Of a DNA stretch of 64,000 nucleotides, positions 1 to 7,893 are shown piece by piece. The stretch's first letter is position 1. Each line of letters opens with the position of its first letter. Made by a program: the position numbers and the translations under genes. Below the pieces are notes generated by a model. That model saw nothing but the letters and a program-made list of their open reading frames with translations. It had not been told where the DNA came from and searched no databases. Source of the DNA: Mycolicibacterium mengxianglii (GTDB lineage: Bacteria; Actinomycetota; Actinomycetes; Mycobacteriales; Mycobacteriaceae); assembly GCF_015710575.1 (NCBI RefSeq), contig NZ_CP065373.1, positions 2,170,001-2,234,000 of the forward strand. Direction: 5' to 3'.

Positions 1-77
1 ACGCCAAGGAGCCGTGGTTCCTCGATGCATACGGCCGGGCGTGGGAGTGGGCGGACACCACCGGTTGGCGTCCGTAA
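1..77 (+). CDS. coaE: Dephospho-CoA kinase, C-terminal end (partial)
   Basis: Only the last 24 or so codons are in the window, read in the third frame and ending at TAA 75-77 with the residues WADTTGWRP. Mycobacterial CoaE carries a C-terminal UPF0157/GrpB-like domain with this sort of Trp-rich tail, and coaE precedes the same DUF402-uvrB block in M. tuberculosis. CoaE phosphorylates dephospho-CoA in the last step of coenzyme A synthesis. The kinase domain lies outside the window, so the call rests on the tail and gene order. The gene converges on the secreted-protein gene that ends 8 bases downstream. Confidence 0.6.
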   Translation, partial: AKEPWFLDAYGRAWEWADTTGWRP

Positions 78-84
78 ACCACCG

Positions 85-669
85 TCAGGCTGTAGTGAGA
101 CCAGCCGTGGCGAGATCGGCCGTACTGGCTGGCGGTTCGACCGGCGCCGGTGGTTCGACCGGTCCGTCAGACGGCGGCGGCACGGCAGCGGGCACTCCGG
201 ACACCGGCGACTCGCACGTCAACGACCCGAAGTCCGGGTCGTCGCGCTGCGGCAGCACTCGCGGTGCCACGAAATCGTCGGCCTGAGCCACCATCACGTC
301 GTCGATCAGGATCTCGCAGTGCAGATTTGCCGAGTACGGCCACTGAATCGACATCCGGATGTTGGCCACCTTCGATTCCGGCAGCACGGTCTGGGCTTCG
401 AAGATCCTGCCCGGCACCATCGTCGGGTTCTCGGTCTGGGTGACGTCGCCCTCAGCGGCCCAGCTGATGGTCGCACCACGCGAGACGCCGTCGATACGCG
501 CGCGGTAGGTGATGTTGTGCAGCACCTCCGGCGCAGGTGCTGGTTGCATTGTCTGGGTATCAGGGGTGGGTTCCGCAGCGGCCACTGGAAGTGTTAGCTG
601 TGCGCACACACCAATGAGTAACGCGGCGGCGGTAACCACGCGTGCCGAGAACTTCATATTCGCTGACAC
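85..669 (-). CDS. Secreted or membrane-anchored hypothetical protein
   Basis: This is a protein of about 194 residues that I do not recognise as a named family. It begins with a positively charged segment and a hydrophobic stretch (AAALLIGVCAQLTLPVAAAE, about residues 14-33) that looks like a signal peptide. The middle resembles small mycobacterial exported proteins with two Cys residues (CEILIDD, LTCESP) that could pair. The tail is Pro/Ala-rich and probably disordered. The GTG at 669 is preceded by AGAGG at a good distance. An ATG at 657 has no visible ribosome site but gives nearly the same protein. Confidence 0.7.
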   Translation of the reverse strand: MSANMKFSARVVTAAALLIGVCAQLTLPVAAAEPTPDTQTMQPAPAPEVLHNITYRARIDGVSRGATISWAAEGDVTQTENPTMVPGRIFEAQTVLPESKVANIRMSIQWPYSANLHCEILIDDVMVAQADDFVAPRVLPQRDDPDFGSLTCESPVSGVPAAVPPPSDGPVEPPAPVEPPASTADLATAGLTTA

Positions 670-676
670 TACGCCT

Positions 677-1177
677 CTATCGCCAAGACAGATTCATCCC
701 GTTACTACCTAACCAAGCATGCAGGTCATGGCTGTGACGTGCCAACCCGTCGACCGCAGCAAAGGCAACGGCAAATGCCTCCTGGGCGGTTTTGTCGGTG
801 ATCAGACCCACCTTGTGGGCCTCGAGTAGCTCGTCGACGTCGATGACCGCGGTATGGGCTCCGGCGTGCACCACGAGATCGATGTAGTGGTCGACGGTGC
901 GCCAGATGTCGCCGTCGACGGCGATCCGGACCACGTCGAGGTAAAAGTCCTGTTCGCGTTCGTGCCCGGGGTTCCAGTGAAAGACGGTGGCCCGGAGTCC
1001 GAGGCTGGGCAGCAGCCACGACTGGAGGTAGTGGAACTGCGCGCGTCCCGGCGCCGGCCGCGCCATGTAGAGGCCCCACGGTTCGCGCAGGTAGACGTCG
1101 ACGTCTCGGACGAATCCCTTGGGGTCGGTGTTCGTGTGAGCCGCCAGATCGAAGGTCTCGTGCTTGGGCGCGTGTAT
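677..1177 (-). CDS. DUF402 family protein with ATA in place of the start codon
   Basis: A 166-residue product matches the DUF402 family (Rv1632c-like) by recalled sequence: WGLYMARPAPGRAQFHY, a second motif with FHWNPGHE, and DVDELLEAHKVGLI. DUF402 proteins are probable nucleotide or nucleoside di/triphosphate phosphatases; the role here is unknown. Homologues start MHAPK. Here the codon at that place is ATA (1177-1175) followed by HAPKHETFDL. No ATG, GTG or TTG lies in frame close upstream, and the next in-frame Met (in LYMARP) would remove the conserved N-terminus. A TAGGCT -10 box ends 7 bases before the ATA, as in a leaderless gene. Either ATA is used, or expression is damaged by one G-to-A change. 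Confidence 0.7.
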   Translation of the reverse strand: MHAPKHETFDLAAHTNTDPKGFVRDVDVYLREPWGLYMARPAPGRAQFHYLQSWLLPSLGLRATVFHWNPGHEREQDFYLDVVRIAVDGDIWRTVDHYIDLVVHAGAHTAVIDVDELLEAHKVGLITDKTAQEAFAVAFAAVDGLARHSHDLHAWLGSNGMNLSWR

Positions 1178-1184
1178 ACCGGGG

Positions 1185-1249
1185 AGCCTAGTGTGCGGCG
1201 CGTCTCGGTGTCCTGGGGAATCACGCCTGTCGGTGCGGAGTTCTAACCT
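1185..1249. promoter_or_regulatory. Divergent leaderless promoters of uvrB and the DUF402 gene
   Basis: On the plus strand TAACCT (1244-1249) is followed by six bases and then the uvrB ATG, so the start of transcription would coincide with the A of ATG. On the minus strand TAGGCT (1190-1185) lies seven bases before the ATA of the DUF402 gene. Both fit the mycobacterial TANNNT box with leaderless initiation. I see no mycobacterial LexA box (TCGAAC-N4-GTTCGA) here, so SOS control of uvrB is not evident. Confidence 0.55.
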
Positions 1250-1255
1250 GTTGAT

Positions 1256-3415
1256 ATGGCTTTCGCAACCGAACACCCGGTGCTTGCGCACTCTGAGCAT
1301 CGCCCTGTCGAAGACATGGTGCGCGCAGGTGGCCGTTTCGAGGTCGTCAGCGAGTATTCGCCTGCCGGTGACCAACCTGCCGCGATCAACGACCTCGAGC
1401 GCCGCATCCGCGCAGGGGAGCGCGATGTCGTGCTGCTCGGCGCCACCGGTACCGGTAAGTCCGCGACCACCGCATGGCTCATCGAGCGCCTGCAGCGCCC
1501 CACCCTGGTGATGGCACCCAACAAGACACTGGCGGCCCAGCTGGCCAACGAACTCCGGGAGATGCTGCCCCACAACGCGGTGGAGTACTTCGTCTCGTAC
1601 TACGACTACTACCAACCTGAGGCGTACATCGCGCAGACGGACACCTACATCGAGAAGGACAGCTCGATCAACGACGACGTCGAGCGGTTACGGCACTCGG
1701 CCACGTCGAGTCTGTTGTCCCGTCGCGATGTGGTGGTGGTCGCGTCGGTCTCCTGCATCTACGGCCTCGGCACACCCCAGTCCTATCTGGACCGCTCGGT
1801 GGAGCTCAAGGTCGGCGACGAGGTGCCGCGCGACGCGCTGTTACGCCTGCTGGTCGACGTGCAGTACACCCGCAATGACATGGCCTTCACCCGGGGCACG
1901 TTCCGGGTGCGCGGCGACACGGTCGAGATCATTCCCTCGTATGAGGAATTGGCGGTGCGCATCGAGTATTTCGGCGACGAGATCGAGGCGCTCTACTACA
2001 TGCACCCGCTCACCGGTGACGTCGTCCGCAAGGTCGACTCTCTGCGGATCTTCCCGGCCACGCACTATGTCGCCGGGCCGGAGCGGATGGCGCAGGCGAT
2101 TTCCAGCATCGAGAAGGAGCTCGAGGAGCGGCTGGCCGAATTGGAAGGCCAAGGCAAACTCCTCGAGGCGCAGCGCCTTCGGATGCGCACCAATTACGAC
2201 ATCGAGATGATGCGGCAGGTCGGGTTCTGCTCGGGCATCGAGAACTATTCGCGGCATATCGACGGTCGCGGTCCCGGCACCGCACCCGCCACGTTGATCG
2301 ATTATTTCCCCGAAGACTTCCTGATGGTGATCGACGAGTCGCACGTCACGGTCCCGCAGATCGGCGGCATGTACGAAGGCGATATGTCGCGCAAGCGCAA
2401 CCTGGTGGACTTCGGGTTCCGGTTGCCGTCGGCGGTGGACAACCGGCCGCTGACGTGGGAGGAGTTCGCAGACCGGATCGGACAGACGGTGTATCTGTCG
2501 GCGACCCCGGGCTCCTATGAGCTCAGTCAAGTCGGTGGTGAGGTGGTCGAGCAGGTCATTCGCCCGACCGGCCTCGTCGACCCCCAGGTGATCGTCAAAC
2601 CGACCAAGGGTCAGATCGACGACCTGATCGGGGAGATCCGGGAACGCGCCGAGCGGGATGAGCGCGTCCTGGTGACCACGCTGACCAAGAAGATGGCCGA
2701 AGACCTCACCGACTACTTGCTGGAGATGGGCATCCGGGTGCGCTACCTGCACTCCGAGGTCGACACCCTGCGGCGGGTCGAGCTGCTGCGGCAGCTGCGC
2801 CTGGGTGACTACGACGTGCTGATCGGTATCAACCTGCTTCGTGAGGGTCTCGACCTGCCCGAGGTGTCGTTGGTGGCGATCCTCGACGCCGACAAGGAAG
2901 GCTTCCTGCGGTCGCCGCGCAGCCTTATCCAGACCATCGGCCGCGCCGCCCGTAACGTCTCCGGCGAGGTGCACATGTACGCCGACAAGATGACCGACTC
3001 GATGAAAGAAGCCATCGACGAGACGGACCGTCGCCGTGCCAAGCAGATCGCCTACAACAAGGCCCATGGTGTAGACCCTCAGCCACTGCGCAAGAAAATC
3101 GCCGACATCCTCGACCAGGTGTACCGCGAGGCTGACGACACCGAAACGGTGGAAATCGGTGGCTCCGGGCGTAATTCGTCTCGGGGCAGGCGTGCCCAGG
3201 GTGAACCGGGGCGTGCTGTTAGTGCCGGAGTCTTCGAGGGCCGCGACACCAAGAGTATGCCGCGCGCTGAGCTCGCCGATCTCATCAAGGACATGACCGA
3301 GCAGATGATGGCGGCGGCACGTGATCTGAAGTTCGAACTTGCCGGACGGATCCGCGATGAGATCGCCGACCTGAAGAAGGAACTACGTGGGATGGACGCC
3401 GCAGGGGTGAAATAA
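1256..3415 (+). CDS. uvrB: UvrABC excinuclease subunit B
   Basis: UvrB is the damage-verifying helicase-like subunit of nucleotide excision repair; it is loaded by UvrA (encoded at 18365) and then recruits UvrC. The 719-residue protein has Walker [10 protein letters not shown] (about 62-70), the beta-hairpin segment [15 protein letters not shown] (about 111-125) that probes the helix, the VIDESHV motif II, helicase motifs around GRAARN, and a C-terminal UVR domain ([14 protein letters not shown]) that contacts UvrA and UvrC. Length is slightly above the family norm because of a Ser/Arg-rich linker before the UVR domain. The ATG follows a leaderless -10 box. Confidence 0.97.
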   Translation: MAFATEHPVLAHSEHRPVEDMVRAGGRFEVVSEYSPAGDQPAAINDLERRIRAGERDVVLLGATGTGKSATTAWLIERLQRPTLVMAPNKTLAAQLANELREMLPHNAVEYFVSYYDYYQPEAYIAQTDTYIEKDSSINDDVERLRHSATSSLLSRRDVVVVASVSCIYGLGTPQSYLDRSVELKVGDEVPRDALLRLLVDVQYTRNDMAFTRGTFRVRGDTVEIIPSYEELAVRIEYFGDEIEALYYMHPLTGDVVRKVDSLRIFPATHYVAGPERMAQAISSIEKELEERLAELEGQGKLLEAQRLRMRTNYDIEMMRQVGFCSGIENYSRHIDGRGPGTAPATLIDYFPEDFLMVIDESHVTVPQIGGMYEGDMSRKRNLVDFGFRLPSAVDNRPLTWEEFADRIGQTVYLSATPGSYELSQVGGEVVEQVIRPTGLVDPQVIVKPTKGQIDDLIGEIRERAERDERVLVTTLTKKMAEDLTDYLLEMGIRVRYLHSEVDTLRRVELLRQLRLGDYDVLIGINLLREGLDLPEVSLVAILDADKEGFLRSPRSLIQTIGRAARNVSGEVHMYADKMTDSMKEAIDETDRRRAKQIAYNKAHGVDPQPLRKKIADILDQVYREADDTETVEIGGSGRNSSRGRRAQGEPGRAVSAGVFEGRDTKSMPRAELADLIKDMTEQMMAAARDLKFELAGRIRDEIADLKKELRGMDAAGVK

Positions 3416-3432
3416 CCAGTCGCGGGCTGGTT
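3414..3432 (+). terminator. Possible weak hairpin after uvrB
   Basis: AACCAG (3414-3419) pairs with CTGGTT (3427-3432) around a 7-base loop and overlaps the uvrB stop. There is no U tract, so it may be a weak intrinsic terminator or incidental. Confidence 0.3.
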
Positions 3433-3467
3433 GATCTCAACTGCGGTTGAGCTCGTACGGTGGGGCA

Positions 3468-4886
3468 GTGGCCTCTGGCGTGACGACGGGCACCGCGACG
3501 TGGCGTGCCCTGCTCGGTTCCCGGTACCTGGGTACCTCGACGGTGCTGGCCGGCGGCGTCGGGTTGTACGCCACCAACGAGTTCATCACGATCAGCCTGC
3601 TGCCCAGCGCCGTGGCCGATATCGGTGGCCAGCGGTTGTACGCCTGGGTGACCACCGTGTATCTCGTCGCGTCCGTGGTGGCCGCGACCACCGTGAATCC
3701 CATTGTGACGCGGCTGGGTCCGCGTTGGGCGTATCTGAACGCCATGGCTGTCTTCGCCGCCGGCACCGTTGCGTGCTCCCTGGCGCCGACGATGGAGATG
3801 CTGCTGCTCGGCCGCACGGTGCAAGGTCTGGGTGGCGGGGTGCTCGCCGGACTGGGCTACGCGGTGATCAATGCCGCGCTGCCGCCCGAGCTGTGGACCA
3901 AAGCCTCGGCCCTGGTGTCCGCGATGTGGGGTGTCGGCACCGTGGTCGGCCCCGCGGCGGGCGGTCTATTTGCGCAATACGGCATGTGGCGCTGGGCATT
4001 TGGGGCGCTGGTGATCGCCACCGCGGTGATGGCAGTTCTGGTGCCGTTCTCGCTGCCCGCCCGCGAGCGTGGCGGCGTTGTGCCGTTCCGCATCCCGATC
4101 GGGTCTCTGTTGTTGCTCGGTACGGCCGCCTTGTCGGTAAGCGTGGCCGGGATCCCCCGACATGCGGTGCTGACTGCTGTGCTCCTGGCGGCCGGCGTGG
4201 CACTTGCCGGGCTGTTCCTGCTCATCGACCGACGGGCGAAGGTCGCGGTGTTGCCGCCCAGCACTTTTGGCTCCGGGCCATTGAAATGGATCTACCTGAC
4301 CTTGGGTCTGTTGATGGCCTCGACCATGGTGGATATGTATGTGCCGCTGTTCGGGCAGCGGCTCGCGCATTTGGTGCCGGTGGTCGCGGGCTTCCTCGGG
4401 GTGGTGCTGTCGGTGGGCTGGACGGTCGGGGAGCTCAGCAGCGCATCGCTGCGGTCGGTCGCGGTGACGGTGCGCGTGGTGGCGGTGGCACCGTTGGTGA
4501 TGGCGGTTGGTCTCGGCGTGGCCGCGGTCAGCCAGGTCGACGATGCGTCGCGCTGGTCGGTAGCGGTCTGGTCGGCGGCGTTACTGGTGACCGGCGTCGG
4601 GATCGGCATGGCCTGGCCGCATCTGTCGGCGTGGGCGATGGGCAGTGTGCGCGACCCGGGGGAAGGGGCTGCGGCGGCCGCGGCGATCAACACCGTGCAG
4701 CTCATCTGCGGAGCATTCGGCGCGGGACTGGCGGGCGTGGTGGTCAACATGAGCGACCGTGGTGATGCCACCGCCGCCCGGTGGATGTTCGGGGTGTTCG
4801 CCGTGTTGGCCGTCGTCGGTGTGCTGGCGTCCTACCGGGCCGGCCGTGGCCGCGTGCCGTCAATCCATCCGCTGCGATCAGGCTGA
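3468..4886 (+). CDS. MFS drug-type exporter (Rv1634-like)
   Basis: This is an integral membrane transporter of about 472 residues with a dozen or more hydrophobic helices and no signal peptide. The major facilitator family is shown by LLLGRTVQGLGGGVLAGLGY and the 12-14 helix layout; the closest recalled relative is the M. tuberculosis Rv1634 efflux protein, which also sits after uvrB and shares the GSRYLGTSTVLAGGV start. It probably exports small hydrophobic compounds by proton antiport; the substrate is unknown. I prefer the GTG at 3468 because it gives an N-terminus of the relative's length. A TTG at 3447 would add seven residues. Confidence 0.85.
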   Translation: MASGVTTGTATWRALLGSRYLGTSTVLAGGVGLYATNEFITISLLPSAVADIGGQRLYAWVTTVYLVASVVAATTVNPIVTRLGPRWAYLNAMAVFAAGTVACSLAPTMEMLLLGRTVQGLGGGVLAGLGYAVINAALPPELWTKASALVSAMWGVGTVVGPAAGGLFAQYGMWRWAFGALVIATAVMAVLVPFSLPARERGGVVPFRIPIGSLLLLGTAALSVSVAGIPRHAVLTAVLLAAGVALAGLFLLIDRRAKVAVLPPSTFGSGPLKWIYLTLGLLMASTMVDMYVPLFGQRLAHLVPVVAGFLGVVLSVGWTVGELSSASLRSVAVTVRVVAVAPLVMAVGLGVAAVSQVDDASRWSVAVWSAALLVTGVGIGMAWPHLSAWAMGSVRDPGEGAAAAAAINTVQLICGAFGAGLAGVVVNMSDRGDATAARWMFGVFAVLAVVGVLASYRAGRGRVPSIHPLRSG

Positions 4887-4934
4887 TTCAAACCGTCGAC
4901 CTGTATGGCTTTGGTTGGCATTCTGGGTATCAGT

Positions 4935-5005
4935 GCGGGTGTGGCCGAGTGGCTAGGCACCGGCCTGCAAAGCCGTTTACACGGGTTCGAATCCCGTCAT
5001 CCGCT
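4935..5005 (+). tRNA. tRNA-Cys (GCA)
   Basis: A full cloverleaf is visible: acceptor GCGGGTG (4935-4941) pairs with CATCCGC (4998-5004), discriminator T at 5005, anticodon loop CTGCAAA with anticodon GCA, and T arm with GGTTCGAATCC. CCA is not encoded. The 3' part from 4964 is duplicated at 7838, so this gene is the attachment site of the island that follows and its 3' end was restored by the inserted element. Confidence 0.95.
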
Positions 5006-5019
5006 CGCACTGGTGTGAC
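4964..5019 (+). repeat. Left attachment-site repeat (56 bp)
   Basis: The 56 bases from the anticodon arm of tRNA-Cys to 14 bases past its end are repeated without a mismatch at 7838-7893. This is the expected footprint of site-specific integration by a tyrosine recombinase into a tRNA gene. Confidence 0.93.
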
Positions 5020-5529
5020 TGGTAGAGTCGCTTTCGGAGTCATCCGGAGGCGGCTTTCCGGTTTCCTGTCTGCACGATTACCTCACCGAGCACCCACGCG
5101 CCGATGACCCGCAAGCGCCCTTATTCCCCGATATGCGGCTGACGCCGGTCAAGCCCACCGGTATCGCTGCCGAGCCAGCGACCGAGGCACCCGCCAATGG
5201 CTCACCGGATACGCTGCCGCCGAGCTGGCGCACGGTCGCTGGTCGGCAGACAAAGACGCTAAGTGCGCTTCCGGTGGCCGAGGCGCAATCTCGACTGGAG
5301 GGCACCGTTGCGGCACCTGACGCTACGTGAGCTTGTGCGTGGCAGCGGGGATTAAGCCACTCGATATCTCGCGGTTCGCAGGTCATTCGAAGGTGACGAC
5401 CACGCTCAAATCTATGCGCACCTGTTCGAAGATGACCACGCTGACGCTATGGCCGCGCTCGGTGCGATGAGCACACCACATGCCCTGGCGGGAGATTCCG
5501 TAGGAAATGTGATCCCGCTGCGGGGGTAG
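5020..5529 (+). pseudogene. Tyrosine integrase, decayed C-terminal half
   Basis: Pieces of a mycobacteriophage-type integrase can be read in several frames. The first piece has YLTEHPRADDPQAPLFP and RLTPVKPTG (from about 5070). After loss of roughly 60 codons comes LRH of the catalytic domain (about 5312), then in another frame YVSLCVAAGIKPLDISRFAG and GHSKVTTTL (5331-5410), then after another shift IYAHLFEDDHADAMAALGAM and the stop at 5529. The N-terminal arm-binding half is missing, and the catalytic domain is split by two frame changes, so no active enzyme is expected. It explains the tRNA-Cys attachment repeats around it. Confidence 0.88.
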
Positions 5530-6384
5530 TCAGCTCATAGGTCGATTTAGAGTAATCTCACCGATTGGCTGATATTCGAGCGCCAGATTTGAAACCCATA
5601 CCTCGAATTCCTCGATACTTTGGGACTGAATTACTTGTCGCTGGACCGCGCCGAGCATTAGTGTTTTGAATTCTCTATTCTTTGCGTATGCTTGCCATCC
5701 AAGGATGACTAGGGCAACACCCCCTACTGACCACAATGGGGAATGGTTAGCAATTAGAAATATCAGGACTGCAGTTAGTGGCAAGAGGATTCCATATCGG
5801 AGCTGACTCTCGGCCTTCAGCCGATCGGCTTCGCTGAATGCTGCTTGATCCTTACCAATCAGGAGAGTTGCAGGCATGGCGAGTTCAATGTCCAATCCTC
5901 GTTGTGCCTCGGTAGCCCGCATTCGCAGATTTCTGAAGAATCTATCGCGCTCTTTTTTGTTCTTCAAAAAGACCATATTTCGATTCTCTGCGACCGCTCT
6001 GCGGTAGAGCTTTGTTATCTGAGAGTTTTCGATATTGCTCGGTATTTCCATTTCTGGCTCTAACTCTGATCTCACGGAATCTGAGTTCCGCACCAACCGG
6101 AGGTGCTTTCGAAGTTCAACCATCCGGTCAATCATACGTTCAAGAGCTGTAGAGAAAGTCTGAGAGATTGAGCCAATCAAGTAAGCGCCGAAGCTAATTC
6201 CTACACTAACCCAGATCGGGCCAGCGGACTTTCCGAGGTCGTAGATTGCAACCGCTACGGCATTAGTCGGCCGGTCCGTAATTTCTGGCTTTAACATTAC
6301 TAAGAACAGCAGCCAAAGGTAACCGGCAGCGAGTGGAGCGCGCAAGTCTCGAAAACCTGGCAGCGCTGACGCGAGAATTTGCAC
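5530..6384 (-). CDS. Island-encoded four-helix membrane protein, unknown family
   Basis: I do not recognise this 284-residue protein. Two hydrophobic helices near the start (about 14-32 and 54-74) are followed by about 120 residues of charged, partly helical sequence (LERMIDRMVELRKHLRL, FLKNKKERDRFFRNLRMR), then a second helix pair (about 197-214 and 216-234) and a C-terminal soluble tail. The paired-helix, central cytoplasmic domain layout suggests a membrane-anchored sensor or effector. It starts at GTG 6384, 33 bases after the DUF6414-like gene in the same direction, so the two are probably one transcript. Base composition is unlike the host genes. Confidence 0.72.
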   Translation of the reverse strand: MQILASALPGFRDLRAPLAAGYLWLLFLVMLKPEITDRPTNAVAVAIYDLGKSAGPIWVSVGISFGAYLIGSISQTFSTALERMIDRMVELRKHLRLVRNSDSVRSELEPEMEIPSNIENSQITKLYRRAVAENRNMVFLKNKKERDRFFRNLRMRATEAQRGLDIELAMPATLLIGKDQAAFSEADRLKAESQLRYGILLPLTAVLIFLIANHSPLWSVGGVALVILGWQAYAKNREFKTLMLGAVQRQVIQSQSIEEFEVWVSNLALEYQPIGEITLNRPMS

Positions 6385-6417
6385 GATGTCTATAGCCTCT
6401 CAAAGGCTCGCAGAAGA

Positions 6418-7449
6418 CTACTTGGGCGGTTCGATGGCAGGTGGTGTTCCATCAGGAAGTGAAGACGGTAAGCCGTGGCTTGTACCGCCTACAGCTCGAT
6501 ATACGGCGAAGGGAACCACCGAGAAGCTAAGGCCGGTCGGGAGATCGATGAACCCAAAATCTCCTGCTTTTTGGAGGAATCCACCAATCATCTTGACGGC
6601 GCTCGAACGGCTGAAATTTCCTAAATTTTCAAATGGATCAGCAGCCTCGCCCTCTTCCCCAATATGGCCAACAGTGCCAACCACAGTCCATTCTTGCGGC
6701 TTAAATCCGTATCGTGAAAACAATACTTCGGGAGTTGAGTCCAAGAATCTACGCCCTGTTTCGAGGCGCGCAGTTATGATGGGTCCGCTGTCGTCTGCCG
6801 GAGTGAAATGTAAGTGAACCCCGTCGCTAAACATTCCCCGTACGAATCTGACCATGCCGATCATAAAATCGCGTGATCCTAGTTGCGGGATGTTTTCTGG
6901 AAGAGCGAACAAAACATCCTCAGGGGAGGCATTTCCAGGAATAGGTTTGGCAGCTGCTTTGGGACGCGCTTTTCCGGATTGTCGATTCTTCCCGGAAGTG
7001 GGCAGGGTTGAGTCTGGCTCTACCAGTCCATGTTGCATATCTTGCAGACCGGTGGCTGCGGTCGCAATTCCAAGCATTGCGTGTGACAGCTGTTCTGGGT
7101 GAAAGAGCCGCCCAGGCGCCGTTATTCGGATTACAGTGCCGGGCTGAATTTGATCGCGGATGGCCTTCAGCCCTTCAACGGTTCTAATTTCTTCTGAGAT
7201 ATCACTAAGTACGGAGAGCGATTCAAGCTCTTCTTCTAAAATCTTAAAGAGGACATCACCAAGACTTTTTTCTAGAGAGGATTCGGCGCTTGACTTTCCT
7301 CCGAATTCACCCACAAGGTTGTTCTTGAGACCAGCTGCTTTTTCTTTTCGTTCGATCTTGTTGCTGGTCTCGGGAACGCCATCTTGAATTTGTGACAGAA
7401 TTCCCCGGACCTTATCCACGTCTACATAAAGGTATTCGCGAAGAAACAC
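6418..7449 (-). CDS. DUF6414-like protein in island
   Basis: The 343-residue product starts FLREYLYVDVDKVRGILSQI, which resembles the conserved N-terminus of the uncharacterised DUF6414 family as I remember it. Next come a Lys/Glu-rich helical segment (about 30-100), a beta-rich stretch beginning PGTVIRITAPGRLF, a Ser/Lys/Pro linker (about 147-175) and a C-terminal domain with ILP-like hydrophobic runs. There is no signal peptide or membrane helix, so it is likely cytosolic. It is first in a two-gene unit with the membrane protein. Start is GTG 7449 with GGGGG upstream. Function is unknown; a defence role is only a guess from its place as sole cargo of a phage-derived island. Confidence 0.7.
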   Translation of the reverse strand: MFLREYLYVDVDKVRGILSQIQDGVPETSNKIERKEKAAGLKNNLVGEFGGKSSAESSLEKSLGDVLFKILEEELESLSVLSDISEEIRTVEGLKAIRDQIQPGTVIRITAPGRLFHPEQLSHAMLGIATAATGLQDMQHGLVEPDSTLPTSGKNRQSGKARPKAAAKPIPGNASPEDVLFALPENIPQLGSRDFMIGMVRFVRGMFSDGVHLHFTPADDSGPIITARLETGRRFLDSTPEVLFSRYGFKPQEWTVVGTVGHIGEEGEAADPFENLGNFSRSSAVKMIGGFLQKAGDFGFIDLPTGLSFSVVPFAVYRAVGGTSHGLPSSLPDGTPPAIEPPK

Positions 7450-7837
7450 AGAGCCCCCGGATTGTGTGAAAGTTGAACGGCATCGTACGACGTCACTGTC
7501 TCACCCGTACCCGCTTTGGCGAGTCAATGACGCAGGCTCCCACCTGGCGGGTCGCGCCGGTTTACGTATCGAAAGGCTGTTCGGCTTCGGTTGCTGCGTG
7601 GAACGCATTGTTTCGGCAAATTGCCTGTTCAGAGGGAAAATCTGTACCCCATCTGTACCCCAAACGCCACCAAAGCGCCAAGAGTCAGCAAACGATGCCA
7701 GCGCTACAGAGCGCAATGCATATGAAGCTAGAGGAGCCAAGATATCGGTTGTGGTACTGCGGTTTACGGTTAACTAAGGTGCGTCTGACCAGCGGTGATA
7801 GGTACCCATTCAGCTAATCAGAAAAACGCCAGATCGT
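7450..7837. other. Island right end, no convincing gene
   Basis: Short open frames here show no recognisable protein. The stretch should hold the promoter for the minus-strand gene pair and the phage attachment arm. A tandem 11-bp repeat is described separately. Confidence 0.5.
7641..7661 (+). repeat. Tandem TCTGTACCCC repeat near right attachment site
   Basis: TCTGTACCCC occurs at 7641-7650 and again at 7652-7661, an 11-bp period (one integral helix turn). Two sites on one face of the helix about 180 bases inside the right attachment repeat could be integrase arm-type or excisionase sites; this is inference. Confidence 0.45.
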
Positions 7838-7893
7838 CCTGCAAAGCCGTTTACACGGGTTCGAATCCCGTCATCCGCTCGCACTGGTGTGAC
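7838..7893 (+). repeat. Right attachment-site repeat (56 bp)
   Basis: This is the perfect copy of 4964-5019. It carries only the 3' part of tRNA-Cys and cannot fold as a tRNA by itself. The stop codon of the neighbouring TetR gene (7871-7873, minus strand) lies inside it. Confidence 0.93.

Larger units (their letters stand above)
4964..7893. mobile_element. Small integrated element in tRNA-Cys
   Basis: The element is bounded by the 56-bp direct repeats and lies within an otherwise core region. It contains a decayed phage-type integrase (about 5020-5529) and two minus-strand genes of unknown function (5530-6384, 6418-7449) followed by about 390 bases without a clear gene. Its DNA between 5530 and 7450 is visibly richer in A and T, with many AAT, ATT and GAA codons, than the flanking GC-rich genes. 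With no working recombinase the element is probably fixed. It reads as a remnant of a prophage or satellite that kept two cargo genes. Confidence 0.88.

Noticed and set aside
1191-1255. LexA (SOS) box before uvrB
   Set aside because: No TCGAAC-N4-GTTCGA-like palindrome is present here or just upstream of uvrA.
1178-1615. N-terminal extension of the DUF402 gene across the uvrB start
   Set aside because: The extra residues have no similarity to the family, overlap uvrB on the other strand and would cross both promoters.
7838-7893. Second tRNA-Cys gene
   Set aside because: Only the anticodon-to-3' part is present; the acceptor 5' strand and D arm are missing.
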